From Ilex aquifolium (Eukaryota > Streptophyta > Magnoliopsida > Aquifoliales > Aquifoliaceae): a DNA stretch of 64,000 nucleotides. The position numbers and the translations under genes are program-made. Shown here one piece after another: positions 9,530 through 20,050 of this stretch. The stretch covers positions 28,432,001 to 28,496,000 of the forward strand of contig OX637394.1 of the NCBI GenBank assembly GCA_951799425.1, written 5' to 3'. The first letter of the stretch is position 1; each line of letters opens with the position of its first letter. The notes under the pieces were generated by a model. That model saw only the letters and a program-made list of their open reading frames with translations. It was not told the DNA's origin and did no database searches.

Positions 9530-11226
9530 GAGAGAGAGAGATCCCTATCCCTGTTCTTGTTCTTGTTTTTTTTTGTTTGTTTAAAGTGCTTCTTTTTATG
9601 AATTCCTTCTTTGATAGTTGTAAGTTTTTGTGTGATTGTGAATGAATCGAACCGTTGAAATTAAAAGATGATATTTTGAGAAATGAATGGTTCCATTTAT
9701 CAATTTGTTTTAATGCATATGTAGATTTAGCTTAAAATTAAAATATGATGGAACGAATGTGGATGTTAAGAATGTTTGCTAGAGTAAATACGCACATGAT
9801 CGGTTTGACACCTCAACTTATAAACCAAAACTTAAAACCACATCTCTTGGACAATTGGTATTATTTCTATGCTTAAATTATCAAATGTGCATCGATATCT
9901 GTTATTTTCAAAGTACAGGATGATATGACTCGAAAATGGAATCGGTATATAACCGACATCCCCTGGAATATCCGACATAACTAGTGGAGATAACAAAGAA
10001 TACCATGGTGAGCCTCGAGCCTTACGATGCTTTCGAGAGACAATCGATGTTTACTCAAGTAAAGTCTTTCACTCTCAATTTTTGAATAGTCTCATTAATC
10101 TTGCTTTGATTGACGCAATTAAAAGCGATCTATTGACTTATCCCACAGGAAAATTTCACATACTACACATACATGTGCACATACTTGAGAAATGATTTTA
10201 GGCCATCTTTGAATTGATATTGAGCCTTAGCCATTTCTTTTACAAAATTATTTCCCTAGTCAGCCATGTTTGAGCCGCCCTCAATGTATGATTTCTTCTT
10301 CGATAAACCCAAATGATTACCAAGCCACAAGAAAACATACTAGACACACCATTGCTATCTAATTTTCTTGCACCCTCTTGTAAATCAATATGACACAGAA
10401 ATGCAAGGAAATGGGAAAGACTGTGGAATCTACTTTTCAATGACAAGAAGAATCAATGAGAACAATTGAAACAGAAAAGAAGCAAAAAGGCAAGAAATTG
10501 CCAAGAAAGTGAAAAATGAGAAAAATGAAAGAAAGAAATGTCATCTCTAGGCAAAAGATCAAAAAGTTAGAAAAATGTGTGCTACATAAAACAAAAGATA
10601 GCTTTTGAAAATCTCTGATCGTTTCGTTAGCCACTGACCTCTGGCCACGCTACAACCTATGAAAAGCCCTAATTGATCTCAAGTCTGTTACATGCATGTG
10701 TTGTTGATAAAAATTAGGGTATGGTAAATAACATTTCTTTAAATTGCGTCAATATTCTTTCATGAGATTATGCCAAACATAAGTAGTTGCTTCCTTAAAA
10801 TTTCACTCCTTTCCTAATTGTGCATGTGATTTTTCAATTGGCCACCCTCTGATCACATGATCTGTGAGCAACAAGTCACTATAATCGGAGCGAACTTTTG
10901 CTGAGAGCATTCTATGAGAGGTTTGTGGAATCGAAGCTATCCATGGAAGGTGGAAAAATGGAGTGTTTGTTATGTAACAATTCCTGTGGCGTAAATGATC
11001 ATTCCTACTACATTGGGAATTCCAAATGCCAATGTAACAGATGCTAATTTTTGCATAGAATAAATACCTATGAAAGAGGGACATGCGGGATATAAGTCAA
11101 AATTGAGAGTTGAGTGCCTCAACGACCATGATGCTAATTTACTTTAATTAGCAATCTCACATACACATCTGTTCGACTGAAGTTTGTGGGTAGCTTCCCT
11201 GGAAACCCTCACGAGACAACACTCGT

Positions 11227-11344
11227 CCGCTAGGGTAAACCTAGTGGTTCAACGGCTTGTTGCATAAGCTAAATGCAACCGGATGACCTACGGAAATGGC
11301 ATTAAGAGTAGAGTTGTTTTTATATTACTAGAGACTAGCAATAT
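11227..11344 (+). other. Three conserved hairpins upstream of the PPT (Ath-B)
   Basis: HP1, 11227-11247: CCGCTAGG / CCTAGTGG, 5-nt loop. HP2, 11259-11279: GTTGCAT / ATGCAAC, 7-nt loop. HP3, 11322-11344: ATATTACTAG / CTAGCAATAT with loop AGA and one A-C mismatch. All three recur at the equivalent place in Ath-P and Ath-E, HP1 and HP2 recur in Ath-F, and an HP3-like stem recurs at 33021-33039. Confidence 0.65.
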
Positions 11345-11359
11345 TTAGGTTGGGGAGTG
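11345..11359 (+). other. Terminal polypurine tract of Ath-B
   Basis: TTTAGGTTGGGGAGTG directly precedes the 3' LTR start TGATTAGC at 11360. Expected plus-strand primer site for reverse transcription. Similar tracts precede the LTRs at 21823, 28790 and 33055. Confidence 0.75.
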
Positions 11360-13267
11360 TGATTAGCACTTAAAGTTAGTATGTTACTATGCCATTTTAA
11401 GACTAATTGTACTATGATGGAGTTTAAGTGATGTCATTTCAGGCCCTAAACTGAACAAGGACTCAAGAACAACAAGTACCACACTTGGATGCAACACCAG
11501 CACATTAGAGCCCAAAATTGGAAAAGCTTGGAGTACAGCCAGAACGTTCGAACGCCAACTCATGTTCGAACGTCCACATTGCACTGTAGCAGACTCAACT
11601 GCTAAGAGAAGGCGTGTTGTAGTTAGGAAAGAAGACTGAAGCTCTGAGGCACTTGAGTGTCACGTTCGAACGCCAACTCACGTTCGAACGTGCACTTGAG
11701 TTGATTGAAGACCAGACTACTGCATAGAGTTGGAACTGAACTACACAGAAGACCAACAAGGGTTAGAACACATATGGCGTTCGAACGCCCTTAGTGCAAT
11801 AACAGAAGAAACATTCGAACGGCAATCAACGTTCGAACGACCTTTGTGCAAAAATAGAAACAACGTTCGAACGCCAACTAACGTTCGAACGTTCTTCACA
11901 GACTGGCAGCAGAGTGGTTGGCTTTTCACTTGGACTTGGACGGCATACACTATTCCTTTACCTCCTCTTGCCTATAAATACTCCCCTTATTGGAGAACTA
12001 AGGGAGCCAAGTAGAGGGGTTGATGGAGGCTTAGACTCCCACTCATATTGTAGATTTAAGCTTATGTTTTCCTTGTATGAAGTCTTTATTTTAGAGATTA
12101 GTTTGGCTTTAGTCCAACATCTCCTTGTTTGTTATAAGAGTAGTTTTATGTTTATGCTTTCATTTACATGCATAGAAGGGAGTTAGTTCATCTTTTGGTT
12201 GAGGAAGCAACCCTCCATTTCTTGGTTGAGGAAGCCATCCTCCAAATGTGACTAGCCTTCTTCTACTTTTATTGTTCATGTATTTCACTTCCATTGCTTG
12301 AGCTTCTTTCTTTCTTAGAGGAGTGAAACTCTTCCACTTTTCTAGAGCTTTACCAAAGCCGTGAAGGGTGGAACGTGATTCACTCAATCTTTGTTAAAGA
12401 TTGGCTCCTTGTTCATTATTATTTTATCTTTTAAGTCTTCTACTTGGAGGGATGAGCATCACTCACTTTTCTAGTTTTACCAAAGCCATGAAGAGTGAGT
12501 AGTTTCTCATTCACTCTTTAGTAAGAGGAGAAGGGCATGTATAAGTTATATGAGAATTATATTTGTGCTCTGTTCTAATGCTTAACGTTTATTTCTCTTT
12601 GTTTATTGGATGATTGATTGCATCTAGCAAAGCTAAGGTACTTTGTATAATTGTGGGTTCTTTCTATGACATGGATGACTCTTGCATAGAAAGACTCATC
12701 GGTTCAAGGCAAGCACCCCGGCTAGATCTTCAGGACTACCCTTCAATCCTCCCCCTTATTGAACTTCATTTAAAGAATGGAATATTAATATCATGATTGG
12801 ATGTCTTGTAGAAACACTTGCTTGTTTGTAGACGGGTTAAGTCTCGGCACAGACAATTCTTGTAAACTTCTAGAAAGACATCGGAATCATGTTCTTAATT
12901 ATCATAGTCCATCTTTATCTTCCGATTAACTTGCTGTTGACACGGGAGTTAATTGAGTTATCGAGCACAAGTATAATAAACCGGATAATTAACTACATGT
13001 CCAGATCCTTGAACTAAAGAGTGACCCTTTTTCATTAGCATTTATCTCCTGTTTTGTTAAGAAAATTCTCTTGGAAAGAATCTTATATTCTGTCCAAGAA
13101 ATCTCACCTCTGACAACAAATCTCAAAGGTCACAAACGATAGGTCCACCACTGCTTATCTCAAAAACACCAACATAAGTTCCCTGTGGATTTGACTCCGG
13201 ACTCAAACCGGATTATTACTACAGCTTGACCGCCTGCACTTGGGTGTACACATTTCGGATCAAGTCA
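11360..13267 (+). repeat. Ath-B 3' LTR (1908 bp)
   Basis: TGATTAGCAC...ATCAAGTCA, followed by TSD TGTAT at 13268-13272. The left 848 bases match the 5' LTR remnant, and the whole aligns with the Ath-E LTR at 28790-30589. Downstream of the TATA box lies R-U5-like sequence with repeated TTCTAG/ACCAAAG-C-TGAAG blocks and ending GCACTTGGGTGTACACATTTCGG. No coding capacity. Confidence 0.93.
11545..11980 (+). promoter_or_regulatory. Ath-B 3' LTR promoter: palindrome array and TATA
   Basis: CGTTCGAACG cores lie at 11545-11554, 11663-11672, 11681-11690, 11778-11787 (14-bp GGCGTTCGAACGCC), 11830-11839, 11864-11873 and 11882-11891 (14-bp AACGTTCGAACGTT). TATAAATA is at 11973-11980, 82 bp after the last copy. 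The 10-bp unit plus a constant AACTNACG-type spacer recurs in pairs. Confidence 0.75.
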
Positions 13268-15320
13268 TGTATCTCGCACTTGAAATGTTTTCCCGTATAG
13301 GGTGAGCAACGCTCAATAGAGTATCTCCTACAGAGGCTACTCCCCACCCTAGATGCATATGAATGTGCACATGTAACAATCAACAACCATTCTAAACAAG
13401 AACATGCAATTCAATGTTGGAATTCTTTTACCATGTCATGCCATGAAATGAGATGAAAATCACTCACGCACTTTAACCCGAGCCCTCACCGACTCCCGCA
13501 ACACAATACAATGCCAATGTGTAGAAAATCTGTCATTGATGAATTTCATCCAATGATCCTTTTAAAATCTTCGGGTCTTTCGTGGGGTGAGTGTTTATGG
13601 ACTTACACCAACGGCACCCAACCGACACGGAATTCATGGACTTCCACTAACGGTTCCGCGTACACCAACACACTTTATGGACTCTTATACCACTAGAGTG
13701 CCTATCCAAGTCACCGGGTCTCTCACCCGAGGGATTTTCTAGCCCTTCTTGCTAATCCCGACTTCATATTCATGCAACCATGCGACTCAGTCGAATTTTC
13801 AACCCAACTTTCCCGAGAGCCCACCCATCAATCACCAAGTGTGGTGTTTGATCACACCATGCACACACACCCACCTAATACGATGTCTCCGTGCAAATGC
13901 AATGTAATGAACCATTGCATGTCAATGTCAAGTCCCATATGTAATGAATACCATATGAATCAATTTAACCACATACTTCAACATATGCCATGGTAATTTA
14001 TATCTAATGCACATAATTACCACAATTCATCATGATGCTAATATATTAACAACATATATCAATTACCTTTTTCTCAAGCATGTCACACATAAATTATGCC
14101 ATAACAAGCTTAATTCTCACATAGACATTTAGCAAAATACCTTCAAGGCAGCAATCATGTTATCACATAACCTATGTAAATAACTCATTTCTTTCACAAG
14201 GCACAATATAACACATAGCATGCCCACATAATACCAAGCTCCAAGAATTTTCACATGAAACTTCACATATCAATTTCAAACTAGAAATTGATTAAATCAT
14301 TTTTACACCTACTCTATAACCATAGGCAAGGGAAATACATAGTTCCATATACCTACCCATTTCCATTTAAACCAACTATAATAGGAAAGTTTTAAAATAC
14401 ACAAAACAGCCCACATAAACCCAATTTCTAAGAGTTTACACCAATAGCTTCAACATATCAAATTTAAGCTAGAAGTTGGTCTAAGCCACTTTTTATACCC
14501 AATTCCTCACTTCCATAACAAGAGGCAAGTGACATGTATAGTTCCATACACTTATCCATTTCATATGGAACCATAGGTTAGAAGTAAACCAAAGTAGAAG
14601 GGAACCCTACATCTTAGAGCGTAAAATGAAGTGTAGAACTTCAAGAACACCAACCCCAACCTCAAACCTTTGATTTTCCCAAAATCTTCCATTTGGATCT
14701 TTGGTGAAATTCTTCGTTCTTGGTACGTAAGCGTAGCCCTCGTCGAGGAGATCAACTTTGATTCTTGGCTCGAGTTGATTCGAGCGACGGGGAGGCGGAA
14801 ATCGTAGCGAAAAGCTTTAAAAACTTTCTTTTTTTCTCTCCTTTCCCTCTCCCTTCCTTCACACGTTTTTCCCACTAGAAAATGCAGACTATTCTGCCTA
14901 AAAATCAGATATATGTTCCTATTTATAACCCTTAACACTTGGTCCACGTCGCGCCACACGCCCCCCTTGTCTGGGTCCGTTTTCGGCCCGAAACGATTAA
15001 TTTCATCCCGGTTTAAGTTCAAATTAATTTTATTTGAACTTTAATTCAATTATAAGGAAATTTTATAATTTCCGTTTTTAGGGACCTTTGTGAGGTCATT
15101 CGACACACAGTCGTCTCGTAAAACGTGAAAAATCTGACTATCTCGGAATTCGACGAAAATTGACAGGGCAACTAGATTTCGCGAGACGAATATAACGGTG
15201 AGGTCCGTTTCGTCATCTCAGCTCTAGAGAAATACGTATTTTAAATCCGCATTATAGTGGCAAATTACCATTTTACCATTTTTCAGAAAAAGTTCAAATT
15301 TATCTGGGTTTTACATATTC

Positions 15321-17662
15321 TGGTTATAATCAGATTGAAATTACAATAGATGATTAAGAAAAAACTACATTTACATGTTCGTTTGGAACTTTCGCTTATA
15401 AAAGGATGCCTTTTGGGTTATGTAATGCTCCAGCTACTTTTCAGCGTTGTATGTTAAATATATTTAGTGATATGGTAGAACGACATCTAGAAGGTTTTAT
15501 GCATGACTTTTTAGTATACGGTGATTCATTTCACTTATGTTTAGAAAATCTTGAAAAAAATACTTATTCGATGTGAAGAAACAAATCTTGTTTTGAATTG
15601 GGAAAAATGTCATTTCATGGTTACACAAGGTATTGTTTTAGGTCACATAGTCTCTGAAAGAGGAATTGAAGTTGATAAATCCAAAATTGACTTAATAGCT
15701 AATCTTCCTTCACCTAAAACTGTAAAAGATGTTTGATCTTTTTTAGGTCACGCTGGATTTTATAGAAGATTCATTAAAAACTTTAGTTCAATATCTAGAC
15801 CAATCTGTAATCTTTTATGTCAGGATATAATATTTGAATGAAATGATGCATGTCAATTAGCATTTGATAAATTAAAAAACATGCTTATTTCTGCACCTAT
15901 CATGCAACCTCCTGACTGGTCCTTACATTTTGAATTAATGTGTGATGCAAGTGATTATGCAGTAGGAGCTATATTAGGTCAAAGAAAAGATAAAAAATTA
16001 TGTGTTATTTACTATGCAAGCAAAACTCTAAATGATGCACAAATGAACTATTCAACCATAGAAAAAGAATTACTTTCTGTCGTGTTCGCATTAGATAAAT
16101 TTCGATCATATTTGGTTGGATCGTCAATTGTTGTATTTACACATCATGCAGCTTTAAAATACTTACTTACTAAGAAAGATGCGAAGCTATGTCTCCTGCG
16201 TTAGATTTTATTACTTCAAGAATTTGATCTTATAATTAAAGATAAGAAAGGAGTTGAAAATGTGGTAGCAGATCACTTGTCAAGATTAAATTACAATATA
16301 AATGAAGAACAAATTCCAATTAGAGAAACCTTTCCAGATGAATAACTTTTAGTAATAACCGAAGTACCATGGTATGCAGATATAGCTAATTATTTAGCTA
16401 CTGGTACTATTCCTTCTAATTATACCTAGATTGATAAAAACAAGTTCCTAAGTGAGGTACGTAATTTTTTCTGGGAAGATCCTTATTTCTTTAAATACTG
16501 TAAATATCAAACAATAAGACGTTGTGTACCTAATCATGAAATCAGTCAGGTAATTCAGTTTTGTCACTCTGAAGCTTGCGGAGGTCATTTTGCTTCAAAG
16601 AAAACCGCTGCTAAAATTTTGCAGTGTGGATTTTATTGGCCAACTCTTTTTAAAGATGTTCATAGTTTATGTTTAAATTGTGACATATGTCAAAGAATGG
16701 AGAATATTTCAAAAAGAAATATGATGCCTTTAAACCCTATTTTAATTATTGAAATTTTTTATTGTTGGGGCATCGATTTTATGGGACCATTTCCTCCATC
16801 CTTTGGATATCTATATATTTTGGTTGCAATCGACTATGTTTCTAAATGGGTAGAGGCAATTCCATGTAGAAATCATGATCACAAAATGGTGATCAAGTTT
16901 TTAAAAGAAAATATTTTATCTAGATTTGGGATTCCTCGAACAATCATCAGTGATGGTGGATTACATTTTTGTAATAAAGTTTTTGAAAACCTGATGAAAA
17001 AATACTTGATTTCTCATAAAATATTCACTCCGTATCATCCGCAGACAAGTGGACAAGCTGAATTAGTTAATAGAGAGATAAAATACATTTTAGAAAAAAT
17101 AGTAAATCCAGATCGTAATGATTGGTCTTTAAGATTAACTGATACGCTTTGGGCTTACCGTACCGCGTATAAGACTATTATAGGAATGTCTCCTTATCGG
17201 TTAGTTTATGGTAAACCATGTCATTTGCCTATAGAATTAAAACATAAAACATATTGGGCAATCAAAATGATGAATTTTGATATGGATAAAGCTGGAATAT
17301 CACGAAAATTGTAAATTAATGAATTAGAGGAATTAAGAAACGAAGCTTATGAAAACGCAAAGATTGCTAAATCAAGAACAAAAGTTTTTCATGATAAAAA
17401 TATCATGAGAAAATCTTTTGAACAATCTCAAAAAGTTCTGCTGTACAATGCAAAACTTCGTTTATTCCCTGGAAAATTAAGATCTACATGGACAGAACCT
17501 TATATAGTTAAGCAAGTTTTTGACTATGGAGCAATTGAAATTGAAAATTCAGTAACTGGAAATATCTTCAAATTAAACGGACAAAGGCTTAAACCATATT
17601 ATAATGGATTCACTCAAAATGTAACTTCTGTGCAACTTTTTGATCCAGTCTATGTGCGCTAA
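15321..17662 (+). pseudogene. Ath-P pol: RT (rest) - RNase H - integrase, multiply stopped
   Basis: Reading resumes from 1694 with GYNQIEI. Motifs: KRMPFGLCNAPATFQRCM; the RT active box reads FMHDF (15496-15510), where Ath-B has FMDDF, so a catalytic Asp is lost. RNase H blocks are FELMCDASDYAVGAILGQ and EKELLSVVFAL. Integrase blocks are [43 protein letters not shown], and a C-terminal [19 protein letters not shown] ending at 17662. In-frame stops: TAA 15355, TGA 15734, TGA 15839, TAG 16202, TAA 16343, a TAG near 16426 and TAA 17312, plus a frameshift near 15556. Most stops sit where Ath-B has Gln, Arg or Trp, as expected from C-to-T decay. Confidence 0.93.
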
Positions 17663-18007
17663 AAAAATATATTGTTGTTTGATTATAAGTAATATTACTA
17701 ATTACTTGTAATTTGTTTGACAGATCAAATTTCCTGAGTAAAAGCCAGATATCCTAATTGTTGATAGACAATAGATTCCTGGTTTTTATTATCAATGCTG
17801 GTTATTACTGTTTTTACATTACAGATAAGGTTTAATTTAAGTTGGGGGAGTATGGGTGTAAATTTACTTTTTGTTTTTAGCATAATAATTTTGATTTAAA
17901 AATTCTATTCATCTTTGTAACTGGCAAACGTTAAAGAACCAGATTGTGAGTCAATTTTCAATAATTTTTTGAGTCATTTTATTTCTTTCTTCTTAAAAGT
18001 TGAAAAA
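17663..18007 (+). other. Ath-P post-pol spacer: internal PPT and conserved block
   Basis: Noncoding. The PPT-like AATTTAAGTTGGGGGAG lies at about 17834-17850, matching in position the internal tract of Ath-B (6994-7027). The conserved block at 17905-17952 (AACGTTAAAGAACCAGAT, GTGAGTC) precedes the small ORF by 56 nt. Confidence 0.65.
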
Positions 18008-18412
18008 ATGGACGAAAAATTATTTTGGTTAAGTTTAATTTTACTACGTCATTTTCCAAAAGATATACATGCGTTGATCATGCAAAAAGCTAGGTATGTT
18101 AGAAATTTAGAGATTTTTGAAAGTCAGGCAAGACCTTTGTGTGGAAAAAGTACATATGCTAAACACCGACGAGCCAATCGTCTTGGTGGTTGTGTAAGAT
18201 GTGGTCGTACAGAACATTTGAGACAATATAATCAGTGTGCGGAACCAATTTCAGGTTGAGCGTCAGATCGTTTACGGTGAATTAGGTATGGGCAGAGTAA
18301 GGATTATCCCAAGGCGCCATCCTATTCTACCCCAATGTTAACAAGATACGTGATAAGTGAAGTTAACCGTGTTACCTGTGTTATTGATCCAGATAGTTCT
18401 GATACTGACTAG
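18008..18412 (+). pseudogene. Ath-P small zinc-knuckle-like accessory ORF, two stops
   Basis: Starts MDEKLFWLSL at 18008, chosen by alignment with the Ath-B homologue. It keeps the ...PLCGKSTYAKHRRANRLGG basic stretch and CVRCGRTEHLRQYNQC, which fits C-x2-C-x4-H-x6-C exactly as in Ath-B although about half of the residues between differ. A TGA at 18257 (Arg in Ath-B) and a TGA at 18275 (Trp in Ath-B) interrupt it. The tail, with SKDYP and a final acidic SSDTD, continues in frame to TAG at 18410-18412. Confidence 0.7.
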
Positions 18413-18696
18413 ATATGATCAACAAGATATATAATTTTGAAAATAACTGTACATAGTTGTAAATAAATATAAATAACTATAGAATCAGTAAGGAAATTAG
18501 TAAATAATAAATAACAAATAAAAAAAATAATAAACCCAATTCTTTTGAAAGAAAAAGAGTGGTTAGCAAAATTTGTAGAATATATAAAATTATATCTAAT
18601 TTTGTAAATTGCAGGAATTTACAGGAAAAAGAGAAAAAATGCAGAAAATCAGACAAACAGTCTGCAGTTACAAACCAAAAACCAGTCAGATACTAG

Positions 18697-18725
18697 CGTT
18701 CGAATGGTAGTGCCCTTATATATAA
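18697..18725 (+). promoter_or_regulatory. Ath-P internal promoter candidate before env-like ORF
   Basis: A single near-palindrome CGTTCGAATG at 18697-18706 is followed by TATATATAA at 18717-18725. The env-like ATG at 18938 is 221 bp downstream; in Ath-B the distance is 223 bp. The surrounding interval 18413-18937 is A-rich and noncoding, with nothing else recognisable. Confidence 0.5.
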
Positions 18726-18937
18726 CTTCTCCATGCAGAAAACCGATCAGTTCAGTTTCCCTCGCAAGCCAAATATGAAATCAGCCGAAATTCTCCAAAG
18801 AATAGCCCTCAAATCTACTACACTCAATCGTTTTTCTTCAAATTTTCTCCAATTATTCATTTACCCATAACATTTTGAAAATATCTACCGATTGGAATCA
18901 ATTAAAACAGAGTATTTGAAGAGAAATCAAGAAAAAT

Positions 18938-20050
18938 ATGGATTCAAGACGACGAACAAGAGGGTCTTCAAGCCGAGCACGAAGGGATCAATCTCCACCA
19001 CCTCAAGCACCTCCACAACAACCTCATCCAGGAAATATCTTTAATGAGGTGATGTTTGAGAATTGTGAACAACAGGCCTGGTATGATGCTCACTTTATTT
19101 CCAAAACTATCATTTCTGAACGACCGGTTATTTATGAAGATTTTGAGAATATAGGAGTAACACAAATTCTTGATGCAAGAGAATGGTTATATTATGTTAG
19201 ATTATCTGCGTCTGCCTATGACTATTTAGTTCGTGAATTTTATAGTAATGCTGATATAATTGGGGAAATAAAATTGCATGTGTTCGTACGGGGTATTCTT
19301 TTTCAAGTTACACCGGCTACTATAGCCGATTTTTTTCGACCCATGCAAAGACCAGAGAACCCGCAATATCCGTACACTGAATTACCTGATTTAAATGACA
19401 TAGGGAGAGAAGTAACGAGTAATCCAGAATTTATTTGGGGTAGACCCAACAAATATATAAAGCAAGGGGATTTAACAGACAAATACCGCATTCTGAATTT
19501 GATAACAGTATACAGTTTGCTACCCCGAGCCCAAAAGAATCAAATTTATACTGAGCAAGCTTATTTCTTATATGCATTTGGGATGAGACACACAATTGAC
19601 CTACCAAACTTAATCATGGACCAAATTATACTTGCTGTTGATAGAAAGAAACCATCACTCCCATATGCTATGTTAGTTTCTCAACTATGTAGGAATGAGG
19701 GTGTGATCATTGATCCGATATGGAAGACAGTGGACCATTTTGGAGCATTGGATAAAATTTCATTGAAAAAGAGTCATGGAGGACAACTGGAAGACCAACC
19801 TGAAGCACCACCTGCACAACCAGAAGATCCATTCCAGGTACCTAAAGAATTCTTCCCACAAGAACAACAGCAGCCACAAGAGGATCAACCATACATACTG
19901 GTAGATGACAGAACTAATAGACAGATCTTACTAGGGATGGAGACCAATATTACTCAAATCAACAAACGCATGGATAAATATGAGCAGAATCAAGCTGAGC
20001 TTTTGAAGTTATTTAGAGATCATTTCGGAGCAGGACCTTCTAATTTCTAA
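18938..20050 (+). CDS. Ath-P env-position ORF, intact (putative plant transposon protein family)
   Basis: 370 codons, no stop or frameshift, start context AAAATATGG. N-terminus is Arg/Ser-rich then Pro/Gln-rich (RRTRGSSSRARRD, PPPQAPPQQP). The conserved core follows: VIYEDFENIGV, EWLYYVRLSASAYDYLVREFYSNADI, VFVRGILFQVTPATIADFF, EFIWGRPNKYIKQGDLTDKYRILNLI, FLYAFGMRHTIDLPNLIMDQ, LPYAMLVSQLC. The C-terminus is Gln/Pro-rich and ends in a heptad-like ILLGMETNITQINKRMDKYE helix that could be a short coiled coil. I see no signal peptide or transmembrane helix, so it does not look like an envelope glycoprotein despite its position. Notable because the adjacent pol carries many stops. Function unknown. 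Confidence 0.85.
   Translation: MDSRRRTRGSSSRARRDQSPPPQAPPQQPHPGNIFNEVMFENCEQQAWYDAHFISKTIISERPVIYEDFENIGVTQILDAREWLYYVRLSASAYDYLVREFYSNADIIGEIKLHVFVRGILFQVTPATIADFFRPMQRPENPQYPYTELPDLNDIGREVTSNPEFIWGRPNKYIKQGDLTDKYRILNLITVYSLLPRAQKNQIYTEQAYFLYAFGMRHTIDLPNLIMDQIILAVDRKKPSLPYAMLVSQLCRNEGVIIDPIWKTVDHFGALDKISLKKSHGGQLEDQPEAPPAQPEDPFQVPKEFFPQEQQQPQEDQPYILVDDRTNRQILLGMETNITQINKRMDKYEQNQAELLKLFRDHFGAGPSNF

Larger units (their letters stand above)
9530..11359 (+). other. Ath-B 3' noncoding region
   Basis: No sense ORF. The region aligns piecewise with the same interval of Ath-P (20051-21822), Ath-E (26987-28789) and Ath-F (58736-60417, minus). Shared blocks include AGCCTTAGCCATTTCTTTTACAAAAT at 10226-10251 and TTTTGAATA-TCTCATTAAT near 10080. 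A purine-rich stretch of roughly 160 bases follows (about 10437-10600), reading as Phe/Leu/Ser-rich antisense ORFs. The end carries the conserved hairpins (11227-11344) and the PPT. Confidence 0.7.
2161..13267 (+). mobile_element. Ath-B: Athila-clade element with TSD TGTAT, gag deleted
   Basis: The TSD TGTAT lies at 2156-2160 and 13268-13272. The 5' LTR starts TGATTAGCAC at 2161 and the 3' LTR runs 11360-13267, ending ATCAAGTCA. Contents in order: 5' LTR remnant, truncated LTR-C (3037-4128), pol from mid-RT (4129-6597), internal PPT, small zinc-knuckle-like ORF, palindromes plus TATA, env-position ORF, 3' noncoding DNA, PPT, 3' LTR. The rest of the 5' LTR, the primer site, gag, protease and the first part of RT are missing through one deletion. 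By eye the shared ~845 bases of the two LTRs differ at about 25-30 positions (~3%), so it is among the younger insertions in this nest. Confidence 0.92.
1695..15315 (-). repeat. Solo LTR-A (family TGTAAAACCC...GTCACA), split by Ath-B
   Basis: The left boundary TGTGAAACCCC starts at 1695 and the right boundary ends GGGTTTTACA at 15315. The 5-bp TSD TATTC is present at 1690-1694 and 15316-15320, and the split RT reading frame joins across it. Removing Ath-B (2161-13267 plus its TSD) leaves about 2.5 kb. That remainder aligns in reverse complement with the intact solo LTR at 39743-42203 (for example the CTCGCG-AA-CTAGTT-CCCTGTCAA block and the GGTATAGGG/CACCCT-TGGG block). No internal retrotransposon coding sequence remains, so this is a solo LTR left by LTR-LTR recombination. 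The family could be chromovirus or Tat; LTR sequence alone does not decide. Confidence 0.9.

Noticed and set aside
18938..20050. DNA transposase or true envelope gene
   Set aside because: The database family name mentions transposon, but no catalytic triad is visible. There is no signal peptide or transmembrane helix. Its position in four LTR elements shows it is a retrotransposon accessory ORF of unknown function.
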